NCBI RefSeq assembly: GCF_014489615.1
Contig: NZ_CP060825.1
Coordinates: 5,564,001 to 5,628,000 of the forward strand
DNA: 64,000 nt
DNA from: Streptomyces genisteinicus
Lineage (GTDB): Bacteria; Actinomycetota; Actinomycetes; Streptomycetales; Streptomycetaceae
Reading direction: 5' to 3'
Below are positions 34,740 through 43,151 of this stretch, piece after piece (within the stretch, counting starts at the first letter, position 1; every line of letters begins with the position of its first letter). The position numbers were made by a program, and so were the translations under genes. Under the pieces are notes generated by a model. That model saw only the letters and a program-made list of their open reading frames with translations, searched no databases and was not told where the DNA came from.

Positions 34740-35371
34740 CCGGCGCCGCACGGACCCTCGACGACGCCCGCGCCTGGGCGCGCACCGGCACCGGGCTCGT
34801 GCTCGACGCCGTCGCCGCGCTGGACGAGGACGCGTTCTCGGCCCCCAGCGTGCTGCCGGACTGGACGCGCAAGCACCTGGCGGCGCACGTCGCCGCCAAC
34901 GCCGACGCGCTGGGCAACCTGGTGCACTGGGCCGCCACCGGCGAGGAGACCCCCATGTACGCCTCCGCCGGGGAGCGCGCCGCCGGCATCGCGAAGGGCC
35001 CGGCCCGGTCGGGCGGCGAACTGCGGTCCTGGCTGGCGGACTCCGCGCGGGAGCTCGAAGCGGGACTCGACCGGCTCACCGGGACGCAGTGGGGCCGCCG
35101 GGTCGTCACCGCGCAGGGACGTACCGTCCCCGCCACCGAACTGCCGTGGATGCGGGCCCGTGAGGTCTGCGTCCACGCCGTCGACCTCGGCACCGGCAGT
35201 GTCACCTTCGGCGACCTGCCGACGGGCTTCCTGACCGCGCTCGTCGCCGAGATCACGGCGAAGCGCGGACTGACCGAGCTGCCGGACGGGGAGCTTCCGG
35301 AGGTCGCCGCCTGGCTGGCGGGCCGGCCCCACACGCTCGACGGCGCCCCCGAACTCGGCCCCTGGCTGTAG
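34736..35371 (+). CDS. Mycothiol-dependent maleylpyruvate isomerase
   Basis: 211 residues, DinB-like fold of the MDMPI family. PDWTRKHLAAHVAANADALGNL, with the metal-binding His, and REVCVHAVDLGTG, with the second His/Asp set, form the Zn/mycothiol site. It converts maleylpyruvate to fumarylpyruvate with mycothiol as cofactor, the actinobacterial alternative to the glutathione enzyme. It sits between the dioxygenase/hydrolase genes and the hydroxylase gene, exactly the set needed for the pathway. ATG overlaps the previous stop. Confidence 0.9.
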   Translation: MTGAARTLDDARAWARTGTGLVLDAVAALDEDAFSAPSVLPDWTRKHLAAHVAANADALGNLVHWAATGEETPMYASAGERAAGIAKGPARSGGELRSWLADSARELEAGLDRLTGTQWGRRVVTAQGRTVPATELPWMRAREVCVHAVDLGTGSVTFGDLPTGFLTALVAEITAKRGLTELPDGELPEVAAWLAGRPHTLDGAPELGPWL

Positions 35372-35382
35372 AGGAGTCACCC

Positions 35383-36651
35383 ATGTCCCACCCCGATGTG
35401 ATCGTCGTCGGCGGCGGCCTCGGCGGCCTCGGCGCCGCGTTCTCGCTCAGCCGCCAGGGCCTGGCCGTCCGGCTGCTGGAGAGCGCCCCCGCCTTCGGCG
35501 AGGTCGGCGCCGGCATCCAGCTCGCCCCCAACTGCACCCGCATCCTCGACGACTACGGCCTCCTCGACGAGGCCAGGAGCCTCGGCGTCCTCCCCGACGC
35601 GATGGTCATGCGGGACGCCGTCGACGGCGCGGAGCTGACCCGCCTCGACCTGCGCCACCTGGAGGAGAGGTACGGCTACCCCTACCTGGTCGTCCACCGC
35701 AGCGACCTGCACGGCCTGCTGCTGCGGGCCTGCGGGCGCGCCGGGGTCGAGCTCGTCAACGACGCCCGGGTGACCTCGTACGAGAACACCGGCGGCGGCG
35801 CACGCGTGACCCTCGCCTCCGGCGCCGCCCACGAGGCCGGCATGGTGATCGCCGCCGACGGCCTGCACTCGGCCGCCCGCGGACTGTTCGTCGACGACCG
35901 GCCGGTCTCCTCGGCGTACGTCGCCTACCGCGGCACCGTCCCCGCCGAGCAGCCACGCGTGCGGAACACAGACCTCGGCGAGGTCGTCGTGTACGTCGGG
36001 CCCCACTGCCACTTCGTCCACTACGGGCTGCGCGGCGGCGAGATGCTGAACCAGGTCGCCGTCTTCGAGTCGCCCAAGGCGCTCGCCGGCCAGGACGACT
36101 GGGGCACCCCCGACGAGCTCGACGCGGCCTTCGCCGGCACCTGCGACGCCGTCCGCGAAGGACTCCCCTTCATGTGGCGGGGCAAGTGGTGGCGGATGTT
36201 CGACCGGAACCCGATCTCCCGCTGGGTGCACGGCCGGATCGCCCTGCTCGGCGACTCCGCGCACCCGCCGCTGCAGTACATCGCGCAGGGCGCCGTCATG
36301 GCCGTGGAGGACGGCTGGGTGCTCGGCGAGCACGTCGGCCTGCACCGCGCCGGGGACGGCACCGTCGACTGGACCGCCGCACTCGCCGCCTACGAGGCCG
36401 TCCGGGCCGAACACTGCCGGCGCGTGCAGACCACCTCCCGTGCCTGGGGCGAGCTGTGGCACCTCGACGGACTCGCCCGAGAGCAGCGCAACGCCCTGCT
36501 GCGCGCCCGCGACACCTACGACTACTCCTTCACCGACTGGCTGTACGGGCCGACCGCCCTGACGCCGGACCAGGAACCGGACATGTTCACGCCCGTCCCG
36601 CTGGACTCGGCGGCCGTCGGCGGGGCGGCCCTGGCCGGAGGCGCGGCATGA
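35383..36651 (+). CDS. 3-Hydroxybenzoate 6-hydroxylase (FAD monooxygenase)
   Basis: 422 residues, class A flavin monooxygenase. FAD-binding GGGLGGLGAAFSLSRQG near the N-terminus, a DG motif (VIAADGLHSAAR) and GD motif (RIALLGDSAHPPLQYIAQGA). The sequence PPLQYIAQGAVMAVEDG is characteristic of enzymes that make gentisate from 3-hydroxybenzoate with NADH and O2. It completes the route 3-hydroxybenzoate to gentisate to maleylpyruvate to fumarylpyruvate to fumarate plus pyruvate. Salicylate 5-hydroxylation is an alternative but less fitting for this family. Confidence 0.88.
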   Translation: MSHPDVIVVGGGLGGLGAAFSLSRQGLAVRLLESAPAFGEVGAGIQLAPNCTRILDDYGLLDEARSLGVLPDAMVMRDAVDGAELTRLDLRHLEERYGYPYLVVHRSDLHGLLLRACGRAGVELVNDARVTSYENTGGGARVTLASGAAHEAGMVIAADGLHSAARGLFVDDRPVSSAYVAYRGTVPAEQPRVRNTDLGEVVVYVGPHCHFVHYGLRGGEMLNQVAVFESPKALAGQDDWGTPDELDAAFAGTCDAVREGLPFMWRGKWWRMFDRNPISRWVHGRIALLGDSAHPPLQYIAQGAVMAVEDGWVLGEHVGLHRAGDGTVDWTAALAAYEAVRAEHCRRVQTTSRAWGELWHLDGLAREQRNALLRARDTYDYSFTDWLYGPTALTPDQEPDMFTPVPLDSAAVGGAALAGGAA

Positions 36652-37034
36652 ACGGCGCCCGCCTCCCCGCGGCTGTCCGCACCCCGTGCGGCCGGTTCGG
36701 CGGCGTTCTCCCCGGGGTGCGCTCCGACGACCTCGCCGCGACCGCGCCGACCGGCCTCCCCGGCAAGGCCCCGGACCCGCACCGCTCCGCCGCCGGCGAC
36801 GTGGTGCGGGGCGACTTCGAGGGCGCCGGCGAGGAGAATGGCGACGACAGTGGCGACGACGGCCGGGCGGCGGCGCTGCCGGCCGGACTGCCGGTGAGCG
36901 TGCCCGCGGCGACGGCCGGCCGGCTGTGCGGCTCGGGCCGCGACGCGGCGGTCACGGCCTCCCGCATCCCCGGCGCGGGCCGGGCCCTCGCCGTCGTACG
37001 GGAGAGCGCGACGACAGAGGAGGGCCCACGATGA
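36648..37034 (+). pseudogene. Thiolase remnant (PcaF/PaaJ-like), N-terminal third only
   Basis: 128 codons. AVRTPCGRFGGVLPGVRSDDLAA, GAGEEN and GLPVSVPAATAGRLCGSG (Cys94 is the acyl-binding Cys) match the first about 115 residues of beta-ketoadipyl-CoA/acetyl-CoA thiolases, which are about 400 long. The gap regions have extra Asp/Gly and Ala/Gly runs, and the dimerisation, second Cys and His parts are gone. The reading frame survives, its ATG overlapping the previous stop and its TGA overlapping the next ATG, so it still couples translation. Almost certainly no enzyme activity. Confidence 0.8.
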
Positions 37035-37723
37035 CCACGACCATCGCCGCCACGACCGACGAGGCCGTCGCCGGCGTCGCGGACGGCGCCACGGTCCTGG
37101 TGGGCGGATTCGGCCTGGCCGGAATGCCGTTCGACCTGATCGACGCCCTCATCCGGCAGGGCGCCGGGGACCTGACGATCGTCTCCAACAACGCGGGCAA
37201 CGGTGACGTCGGCCTGGCCGCGCTGCTCGGGGCGGGCCGGGTGCGCAAGGTGATCTGCTCCTTCCCCCGGCAGAGCGACTCCCATGTCTTCGACGCCCTC
37301 TACCGGGCCGGCCGGGTCGAGCTGGAGGTCGTGCCCCAGGGCACGCTCGCCGAGCGGATGCGGGCCGCCGGGGCCGGCATCGGCGCCTTCTACAGTCCGG
37401 TCGGCGCCGGCACACCCCTGGCCGAGGGCAAGGAGACCCGGGAGATCGACGGACGGGCGCACGTCCTGGAGTTCCCCCTGAAGGGCGACCTGGCGCTGAT
37501 CGCGGCGCACCGCGCGGACACCGCGGGGAACCTGGTGTACCGCAGGACCGCCCGGAACTTCGGCCCCGTCATGGCCACCGCCGCCCGTACCGTCGTCGCC
37601 CAGGTGACCGAGATCGTGACCGCCGGCGGGATCGACCCGGAGACCGTGGTCACCCCGGGCATCTACGTCGACCGCCTGGTGCGGGCCGATGCCCGCCGCC
37701 TGACCGTGGAAGGAGCCCGCTGA
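37031..37723 (+). CDS. pcaI: 3-Oxoacid (3-oxoadipate-like) CoA-transferase, subunit A
   Basis: 230 residues. The CoA-binding G-rich N-terminus (DGATVLVGGFGLAGMPFDLIDAL), NNAGNG and GTLAERMRAAGAGIGAFYSPVGAGTPLAEGKE are typical of subunit A of succinyl-CoA:3-ketoacid transferases (PcaI/ScoA). It forms a heteromer with the next gene's product. The ATG overlaps the thiolase-remnant stop; its TGA overlaps the pcaJ ATG. The true substrate (3-oxoadipate, acetoacetate or another 3-oxoacid) is not decided by sequence. Confidence 0.9.
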   Translation: MTTTIAATTDEAVAGVADGATVLVGGFGLAGMPFDLIDALIRQGAGDLTIVSNNAGNGDVGLAALLGAGRVRKVICSFPRQSDSHVFDALYRAGRVELEVVPQGTLAERMRAAGAGIGAFYSPVGAGTPLAEGKETREIDGRAHVLEFPLKGDLALIAAHRADTAGNLVYRRTARNFGPVMATAARTVVAQVTEIVTAGGIDPETVVTPGIYVDRLVRADARRLTVEGAR

Positions 37724-38385
37724 TGAGGACCGCCGCCGTGGAGCGGGCCGACCGGCCCCCGCTCACCACCGACGAACTCGCCGCCCGCATCGCCCGCGAC
37801 ATCCCGGCCGGCTCCTACGTAAACCTCGGCATCGGGCAGCCGACCCGGATCGCGGAGCACCTGCCGTGGGACGCCGGGGTCGTGCTGCACACCGAGAACG
37901 GCATGCTCGGCATGGGCCCGGCCGCCACCGGCGACGAGATCGACCCCGACCTCACCAACGCCGGCAAGGTGCCCGTGACCGAGCTGCCCGGAGCCGCCTA
38001 CTTCCACCACGCCGACTCCTTCGCGATGATGCGCGGCGGGCACCTGGACGTGTGCGTCCTCGGCGCCTTCCAGGTCTCCCGGTACGGGGACCTCGCCAAC
38101 TGGCACACCGGCGAACCCGACGCGATCCCCGCCGTCGGCGGCGCCATGGACCTCGCCGTGGGGGCCCGGCAGGTGTTCGTGATGATGAAGCTGTTCACCC
38201 GGGACGGTGCGCCCAAGCTGGTGCCCGCGTGCACCTACCCCCTCACCGGACCCCGCTGCGTCCACCGCGTCTACACCGACCACGGCGTCTTCGCCGTCGG
38301 CCCGGACGGCGTCCGCGTGCGGGAGACGTACGGCATCTCCGTCGCCGCGCTGCGGGAGCGCCTGGCCGTCGAGCTGACGGGGTGA
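37723..38385 (+). CDS. pcaJ: 3-Oxoacid (3-oxoadipate-like) CoA-transferase, subunit B
   Basis: 220 residues. The catalytic-glutamate motif HTENGMLGMGP (E in ENG) and the late PLTGPRCVHRVYTDHGVF are diagnostic of subunit B (PcaJ/ScoB). The GIGQP N-terminal loop is intact. Last gene of the gentisate operon. With its thiolase partner decayed, the acyl-CoA it makes must be cleaved by a thiolase from another locus, or the transferase now serves a different acid. Confidence 0.9.
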   Translation: MRTAAVERADRPPLTTDELAARIARDIPAGSYVNLGIGQPTRIAEHLPWDAGVVLHTENGMLGMGPAATGDEIDPDLTNAGKVPVTELPGAAYFHHADSFAMMRGGHLDVCVLGAFQVSRYGDLANWHTGEPDAIPAVGGAMDLAVGARQVFVMMKLFTRDGAPKLVPACTYPLTGPRCVHRVYTDHGVFAVGPDGVRVRETYGISVAALRERLAVELTG

Positions 38386-38524
38386 CGGGCTTGCGGGCTG
38401 ACAGGGCGGCGGGTGCCGGCGGGTTCGGAGGGCTGACCGGGCTGGTGGTTTACGCGGTGTCGTGAGTGCGGTCTGCACGTAAGCCGAGCGTTCGCCGTGC
38501 CGGGGCGGGGTTAGGATCTCCGGC

Positions 38525-39133
38525 ATGGCGAACCTTCGTGAGGCGCAGAAGCAGCTGACCCGTCGTCTGCTGCTGGAGTCGGGACTGCGGCTCTTCACGG
38601 CGAAGGGGTACGCCGCCACCACGGTGGACGACATCGCCACCGCCGCGGGCACCACGCGCGTCACCTTCTACGCGTACTTCCCGTCCCGCAGCGAGCTGAT
38701 GCGGGCGCTCATCGACGAGCAGCTCAACGAGGTGCTGCGGCGCGTCCGTTCGCCCGAGCACGGCTCCACCGCCCGGGACCTGGTGGCGACCGTCGCCGAA
38801 GGGACACCGGAGGCGATCACGGCCTGGCTGCGCCGGACCGCCGAGAGCTGGTCCGAGATCCGCCCGATCATCCGCATCGGCCGGGACGCCGCGGTCGTCG
38901 ACCCCGACCTGCCCGACCTGGTGGAACGCTGGCTGGAGGAGGCCGTCGGCGACATCGAGGACGGCCTCACCGCGGCCGGCCGGTTCGCACCCCACCAGCG
39001 GCACTTCCGGGGGGTGCTCGCCATGTCCCAGCTCGACTACGTGGCCCAGCACGGGGACGACTCCGACTGGAAGCTCACCCGCGACCAGATGCTGGAAGAG
39101 CTGGCCGACAGCTGGGTGCGCCTGCTGACCTGA
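38525..39133 (+). CDS. TetR/AcrR-family regulator
   Basis: 202 residues. N-terminal helix-turn-helix (about 10-60, AAGTTRVTFYAYFPSRSELMRAL) with the usual TetR pattern; the C-terminal ligand-binding half is unrecognised. It is a monocistronic gene between the two catabolic operons and the most plausible local regulator of the promoter module shared by the lactonase operon and the MFS gene, besides IclR (inference). ATG with no strong ribosome site. Confidence 0.88.
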   Translation: MANLREAQKQLTRRLLLESGLRLFTAKGYAATTVDDIATAAGTTRVTFYAYFPSRSELMRALIDEQLNEVLRRVRSPEHGSTARDLVATVAEGTPEAITAWLRRTAESWSEIRPIIRIGRDAAVVDPDLPDLVERWLEEAVGDIEDGLTAAGRFAPHQRHFRGVLAMSQLDYVAQHGDDSDWKLTRDQMLEELADSWVRLLT

Positions 39134-39945
39134 CCGGCTTCCGGGCGCCCCGCCTCCGGCGCCCGCGGCCCGTACCCCTGACCTCTGGCGCCCGCGGCCC
39201 GCCTACGACCGCCTTCCGGCGCCAGGCGTCCGACGTCGGAGCTCCACCGCGCCGTCCCGGAGCGGCGGTGGCCGACCGGACGGTACCCGAGGGCGCACGT
39301 GTCCGGATTCCCGTCGTGCCGCGGGTCGCAGCCGACGGCGCGGAACGGGAACGTGCCCCGCGGGGGTCCCGGTCCTCTCCACCGTGACGCCGCGCGTGAT
39401 CCGGTCCACCGTGATGCGGCGGCCCCGGCCCATGCGGGCCGGGACGGCCGACCGGCGGCGCGGGCCTCGTCCAGCGGTTCTCGGCGATCCGGCGGGCCGC
39501 GCGACGCGTGTGTACCGGCGGTCCCGCCCCGGCGGCCTCCGCCGTGACAGCCCTCGCCCCGGCGGGGTGCCCGTCCCCGCCTCGCGGAGGCGGGGACGGG
39601 CTGCCCGATGCCCCGCGCGGGACCTGCCCGGCCGTGCACGCCGGGCAGGTCCCGCGCCGAACAGCGGACGACCCGCGCGTGGACACCCGCGGTGCGTCCG
39701 GTGCCTCCGCCGTGTCCCGGTCCGGCGCGTCTGCGGTGTCCCCGTCCGGCCGTCCGCGGACCTCTCCCCGGCCTTTCGCGGCCCTCGTCCCGCCCGCTTC
39801 CGGACGCCTTCCGGCCCGCGCCGGACGTCCGGCGCCGCTCTCGCTCCCCGGCGCCTGCCGGGCGCCTTCCCCTCTCCTTCCGGTCCCGCGCAAGGCGTTC
39901 AGTCATGCTCGCGCAACCAGCGGGCAATTGTTTTTTCGTGGTGTT
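39134..39945. other. Long GC-rich region without a gene
   Basis: About 810 bases. Short GC-rich words such as GGCGCCCGCGGCCCG recur (39158 region and nearby). Open frames on both strands are Arg/Pro/Gly-rich with no domain and no ribosome site. It may be decayed DNA or simply non-coding. Confidence 0.45.
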
Positions 39946-39981
39946 CGTTTCATTGACGGCATGTAAAGCGAATGGCTACCG
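39946..39981 (+). promoter_or_regulatory. Promoter module of the lactonase operon (copy 2)
   Basis: CGTTTCATTGACG (39946-39958), 4 bases, GTAAAGC (39963-39969), AA, then -10 CTACCG (39976-39981), 17 bases after TTGACG. Identical layout to 31823-31858 in front of the MFS gene. The start codon is 55 bases further on. Confidence 0.62.
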
Positions 39982-40036
39982 TGATGGCAGCCACAGGGTG
40001 CGTGGGCACCCCGCGCCGGAGATGTGAGGCATGCGC

Positions 40037-41011
40037 ATGAGCGTCGAGAGCACCACCGTCAACACCGTCCTCGGCCCCGTGCCGGCCGCGGAGCTGGGCG
40101 TCGTCTCGGTCCACGAAGCGCTGCTGTCGGTGGTGCCGGGCGCCGAGCACGCCCACGACATCACCATCGACCGCGCCGAGATCTTCGAGACCCTCGCCGC
40201 CCGCCTGAGGGACTTCAGGGCGCACGGCGGCGGCACGATCGTCGACAGCACCGGCATGTTCCACGGCCGGGACGTCCGGCTGTACGAGACCCTCTCCCGC
40301 GCCACCGGCGTGCACATCGTCGCCTCGACGGGCCAGGGCCCGGAGGAGCTGCTCGGCGGCTACTTCCTCACCCCGCAGACCAACCCGCCGACGCCGTGGC
40401 CGGCCGAGAAGTTCGCCGACCTCTTCACCAGGGAGATCACCGAGGGCATGGTCGTCCCGCGTGTCGAGCGGCGCGGCGCCGCCGGCCTGGTCGCCACCGC
40501 GGCCACCCGCACCGGCATGACCGCGACCGACGAGAGCCTGTTCCGCGGTGCGGCCCGCGCCGCGCTCGCCACCGGCGTCCCCGTCTCCCTCCGCTACGGC
40601 AAGGACGCCCCGCACGACCTCGGTCTGGTCCTGGACGAGAAGCTGCCCGCCGACCGGGTCGTCGTCGGCGGACTGGACCGCAGGGACGCCGTCGCCGCCG
40701 GAGCGCCCCTGGAGGTCGCCCGCCGCGGCGCGTACGTCGCGCTCGACCGCGTGGGCACGCGGGACGAGGACCACGTGACGGACGCCGAACGCGTCGCCCT
40801 CGTGCTGGAGCTGGCCGAGGCCGGTCTCGTCGGCCGGGTGCTGCTGTCGGCCGGCGCCACCGGCGTCGCCAAGGGCCACCCGGGCAACGACCTGCCGTAC
40901 AGCCACGTCCTGACCGGCTTCGTCCCGCTCCTCGAGGCCCGGGGCCTCGGCGCGGACGACGTACGGCGGATTCTCGTGGACAACCCGCGGGACCTGCTGT
41001 CGGTGCGCTGA
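40037..41011 (+). CDS. Phosphotriesterase-family pseudoenzyme (metal ligands lost)
   Basis: 324 residues, paralogue of the next gene (VNTVLGPVPAxELG start in both). Against the neighbour, the HxH motif reads HEA (A28), the carbamylated Lys is A153, the next His is R186, the GH is GG (G212) and the terminal Asp is G273: five of six ligand positions are gone. It cannot be a normal binuclear lactonase/phosphotriesterase; it may be a partner, regulator or dead copy. The ATG at 40037 fits the TGAGG site better than the ATG at 40031. Confidence 0.85.
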   Translation: MSVESTTVNTVLGPVPAAELGVVSVHEALLSVVPGAEHAHDITIDRAEIFETLAARLRDFRAHGGGTIVDSTGMFHGRDVRLYETLSRATGVHIVASTGQGPEELLGGYFLTPQTNPPTPWPAEKFADLFTREITEGMVVPRVERRGAAGLVATAATRTGMTATDESLFRGAARAALATGVPVSLRYGKDAPHDLGLVLDEKLPADRVVVGGLDRRDAVAAGAPLEVARRGAYVALDRVGTRDEDHVTDAERVALVLELAEAGLVGRVLLSAGATGVAKGHPGNDLPYSHVLTGFVPLLEARGLGADDVRRILVDNPRDLLSVR

Positions 41012-41062
41012 GCGCCCCGGCGGATACGGCCATCAAGTCTCTTTCCCGAAGGTGAGTGTGTT

Positions 41063-42019
41063 GTGTCGAGAGTGAACACGGTCCTGGGTCCCGTCCCGGC
41101 CGAGGAGCTGGGATTCGTCGCCGTCCACGAGCACATCGGGTACGGCATGCCCGGCTCCGAACTGGACACCAGGTGGTGGAAGACGCCCGAGGAGCGGTAC
41201 GAGGAGACCGTCCCCAAGCTGCGCCGGTTCCACGAGCTGGGCGGCGGCACCTTCGTCGACGCCACCGGGATCTGCAACGGCCGCGACGTCGACCACTACA
41301 AGTCGCTGTCCGCGAAGACCGGCGTGCACATCGTCGCCTGCACCGGCTTCGTCGGCGGCGACACCGCCCTGCCGCACTTCGCGAACGCCGATGTCGACTA
41401 CCTGACGCGGCAGTTCGTCCACGAGATCACCGTCGGCATCGGCGACACCGGCAGCCTCGCCGGCGTCATCAAGGTCGGTGTGAGCCGGGGCGGCCGGATG
41501 ACCGGCCTGGACAAGCGGATCTACCGGGCCGCCGCCCGCGCCGCCCTCGCCACGGGCGCCCCCGTCCTCACCCACCTCGCGATCGACGCCGAGAACGCCG
41601 TCGCGATCTTCGAGGAGGAGCAACTGCCCCTGCACCGCGTCCTGTTCGGGCACGTCGACGACGGTGTCAACGCCGACCGGACGCGCGACGTGTGGATCGC
41701 CGAGCAGGGTGGCCGCATCGGCTTCGACACCTTCGGCTACGAGACCGAACTGCCCGACCCGCCGTTCTGGGCCCGCCCCCGCAAGGAACGCCTCGACCAC
41801 TTCCTGCGCTTCGTCGACGGCGGCCGCCGGATCCACCAGGTCCTCGCCTCCGCCGACGCCAACTGCTCCCCGCTCGGCTGGCCCGGCGTCAAGGGGCACA
41901 CCGTCAACTACCTCTTCGAGGACCTGATCCCGGACCTGCGCTCCGCCGGCCTCGACGACACGGCGATCAGGACCCTCTTCGTCGACAACCCTGCCGCCTT
42001 CCTGACCCTCCAGAAATAG
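41063..42019 (+). CDS. Phosphotriesterase-family lactonase
   Basis: 318 residues, amidohydrolase superfamily TIM barrel. All metal ligands are present: H22 and H24 (VHEHIG), K137 (AGVIKVG), H171 (LTHLAID), H197 (FGHVDDG) and D265 (SADANC). Such enzymes hydrolyse lactones (including acyl-homoserine lactones in some members) or, promiscuously, phosphotriesters. GTG start 51 bases after the pseudoenzyme stop. Together with the monooxygenase and hydrolase genes it suggests catabolism of a lactone or ester; the natural substrate is unknown. Confidence 0.88.
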   Translation: MSRVNTVLGPVPAEELGFVAVHEHIGYGMPGSELDTRWWKTPEERYEETVPKLRRFHELGGGTFVDATGICNGRDVDHYKSLSAKTGVHIVACTGFVGGDTALPHFANADVDYLTRQFVHEITVGIGDTGSLAGVIKVGVSRGGRMTGLDKRIYRAAARAALATGAPVLTHLAIDAENAVAIFEEEQLPLHRVLFGHVDDGVNADRTRDVWIAEQGGRIGFDTFGYETELPDPPFWARPRKERLDHFLRFVDGGRRIHQVLASADANCSPLGWPGVKGHTVNYLFEDLIPDLRSAGLDDTAIRTLFVDNPAAFLTLQK

Positions 42020-42031
42020 AGAGAATCCACG

Positions 42032-43147
42032 ATGCAGCCCTCGGACCTCGAGAAACTCACGATCGCCGTCGTCGGAGCCGGGTACGGCGGTGCCGCCGCC
42101 GCCAAGGCGCTCAGCCTCCTGGGCGCCAGGGTGGACGTCTACGAGCAGGCCGCCCGGATCCACGAGGTCGGCGCCGGCATCGGCCTGCGCCCCGCCACCA
42201 TGAACCGCTTCCGCGAGTGGGGCATCTTCGACGCCGTCGCCGGCGTCAGCTCGCCCAGCGACCGCTTCGAGATCCTCACCGCCACCGGCGACCCCCTCAT
42301 GAAGGAGGCGTGGCCCGCCGACGGCGACCAGGTCCACACCCACCTGATCCACCGCGGCGACTTCATCGACGCCCTCCTGGGCGCGCTCCCCGAGGGCATG
42401 GTGCACCTCGGCCGCAGACTGGAGGGCGTCGAGGACAGGGGCGGGGACGGCGCCGTCCTCACCTTCGCCGACGGCACCACCGCCGAGGCGGACCTGGTCG
42501 TCGGCGCCGACGGCATCAAGTCGGTCGTCCGCCGGCAGCTGTTCAGCCGCAAGCCCCCGGTGTTCTCCGGCGAGCACGCCTACCGCACGGTGATCTCCAC
42601 CGACGCCGCCCACGGCATGGTCACCGACGACAACCTGCGCATGTACATCGGCCGCGGCACCAAGGTCTACCTGCTGCCGCTGCGCCACCGCGGCCAGGTG
42701 TCCTTCGATATCACGGCCCTCGACCCGGACGGCACCTGGGCGCCGCGGGTCACCAAGGAGGACCTGCTCAAGACGGTCGAGGGCTTCGACGAGCGGCTGG
42801 TGGCCATCACCCGCGACCTCGACATGGACACCGTGAACATCCGCGCGGTCTACGACATCGACCCCGTCGACACCTGGCACACGGACTCCGTCGTCCTGGT
42901 CGGCGACGCCGCCCACTCGATGCTCCACCACCAGGGCCAGGGCGCCAACTCGGCCATCGAGGACGGCGGCGCGCTCGCCGACGCCCTGAAGCGGGCCGGC
43001 TCCGTGAAGGAGGCGCTCGCCCTCTACCAGGCCACCCGCAAGCCGGTGACCGACGAACTGCAGCGCATCTCGCGCCAGGGCTGGACCGAGGAGGAGATCC
43101 ACGAGGTCTTCCCCGGCCAGCGGCCTGCCGCCGAAGGACAGGAGTGA
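42032..43147 (+). CDS. FAD-dependent monooxygenase (aromatic-hydroxylase type)
   Basis: 371 residues. FAD-binding IAVVGAGYGGAAAAKAL, E of the ribose loop (VYEQ), DG motif (VVGADGIKSVVRRQLF) and GD motif (SVVLVGDAAHSMLHHQGQGAN) place it in the salicylate-hydroxylase/PHBH class. It should oxidise an aromatic or enol intermediate between the lactonase and the later hydrolases. Starts 12 bases after the lactonase stop. Specificity unknown. Confidence 0.88.
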   Translation: MQPSDLEKLTIAVVGAGYGGAAAAKALSLLGARVDVYEQAARIHEVGAGIGLRPATMNRFREWGIFDAVAGVSSPSDRFEILTATGDPLMKEAWPADGDQVHTHLIHRGDFIDALLGALPEGMVHLGRRLEGVEDRGGDGAVLTFADGTTAEADLVVGADGIKSVVRRQLFSRKPPVFSGEHAYRTVISTDAAHGMVTDDNLRMYIGRGTKVYLLPLRHRGQVSFDITALDPDGTWAPRVTKEDLLKTVEGFDERLVAITRDLDMDTVNIRAVYDIDPVDTWHTDSVVLVGDAAHSMLHHQGQGANSAIEDGGALADALKRAGSVKEALALYQATRKPVTDELQRISRQGWTEEEIHEVFPGQRPAAEGQE

Positions 43148-43151
43148 CCCC

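Noticed and set aside
39037..39927. Open frames of up to 296 codons in the region before the lactonase operon
   Set aside because: Arg/Pro/Gly-rich low-complexity products, no ribosome site and no domain; typical of high-GC non-coding DNA.
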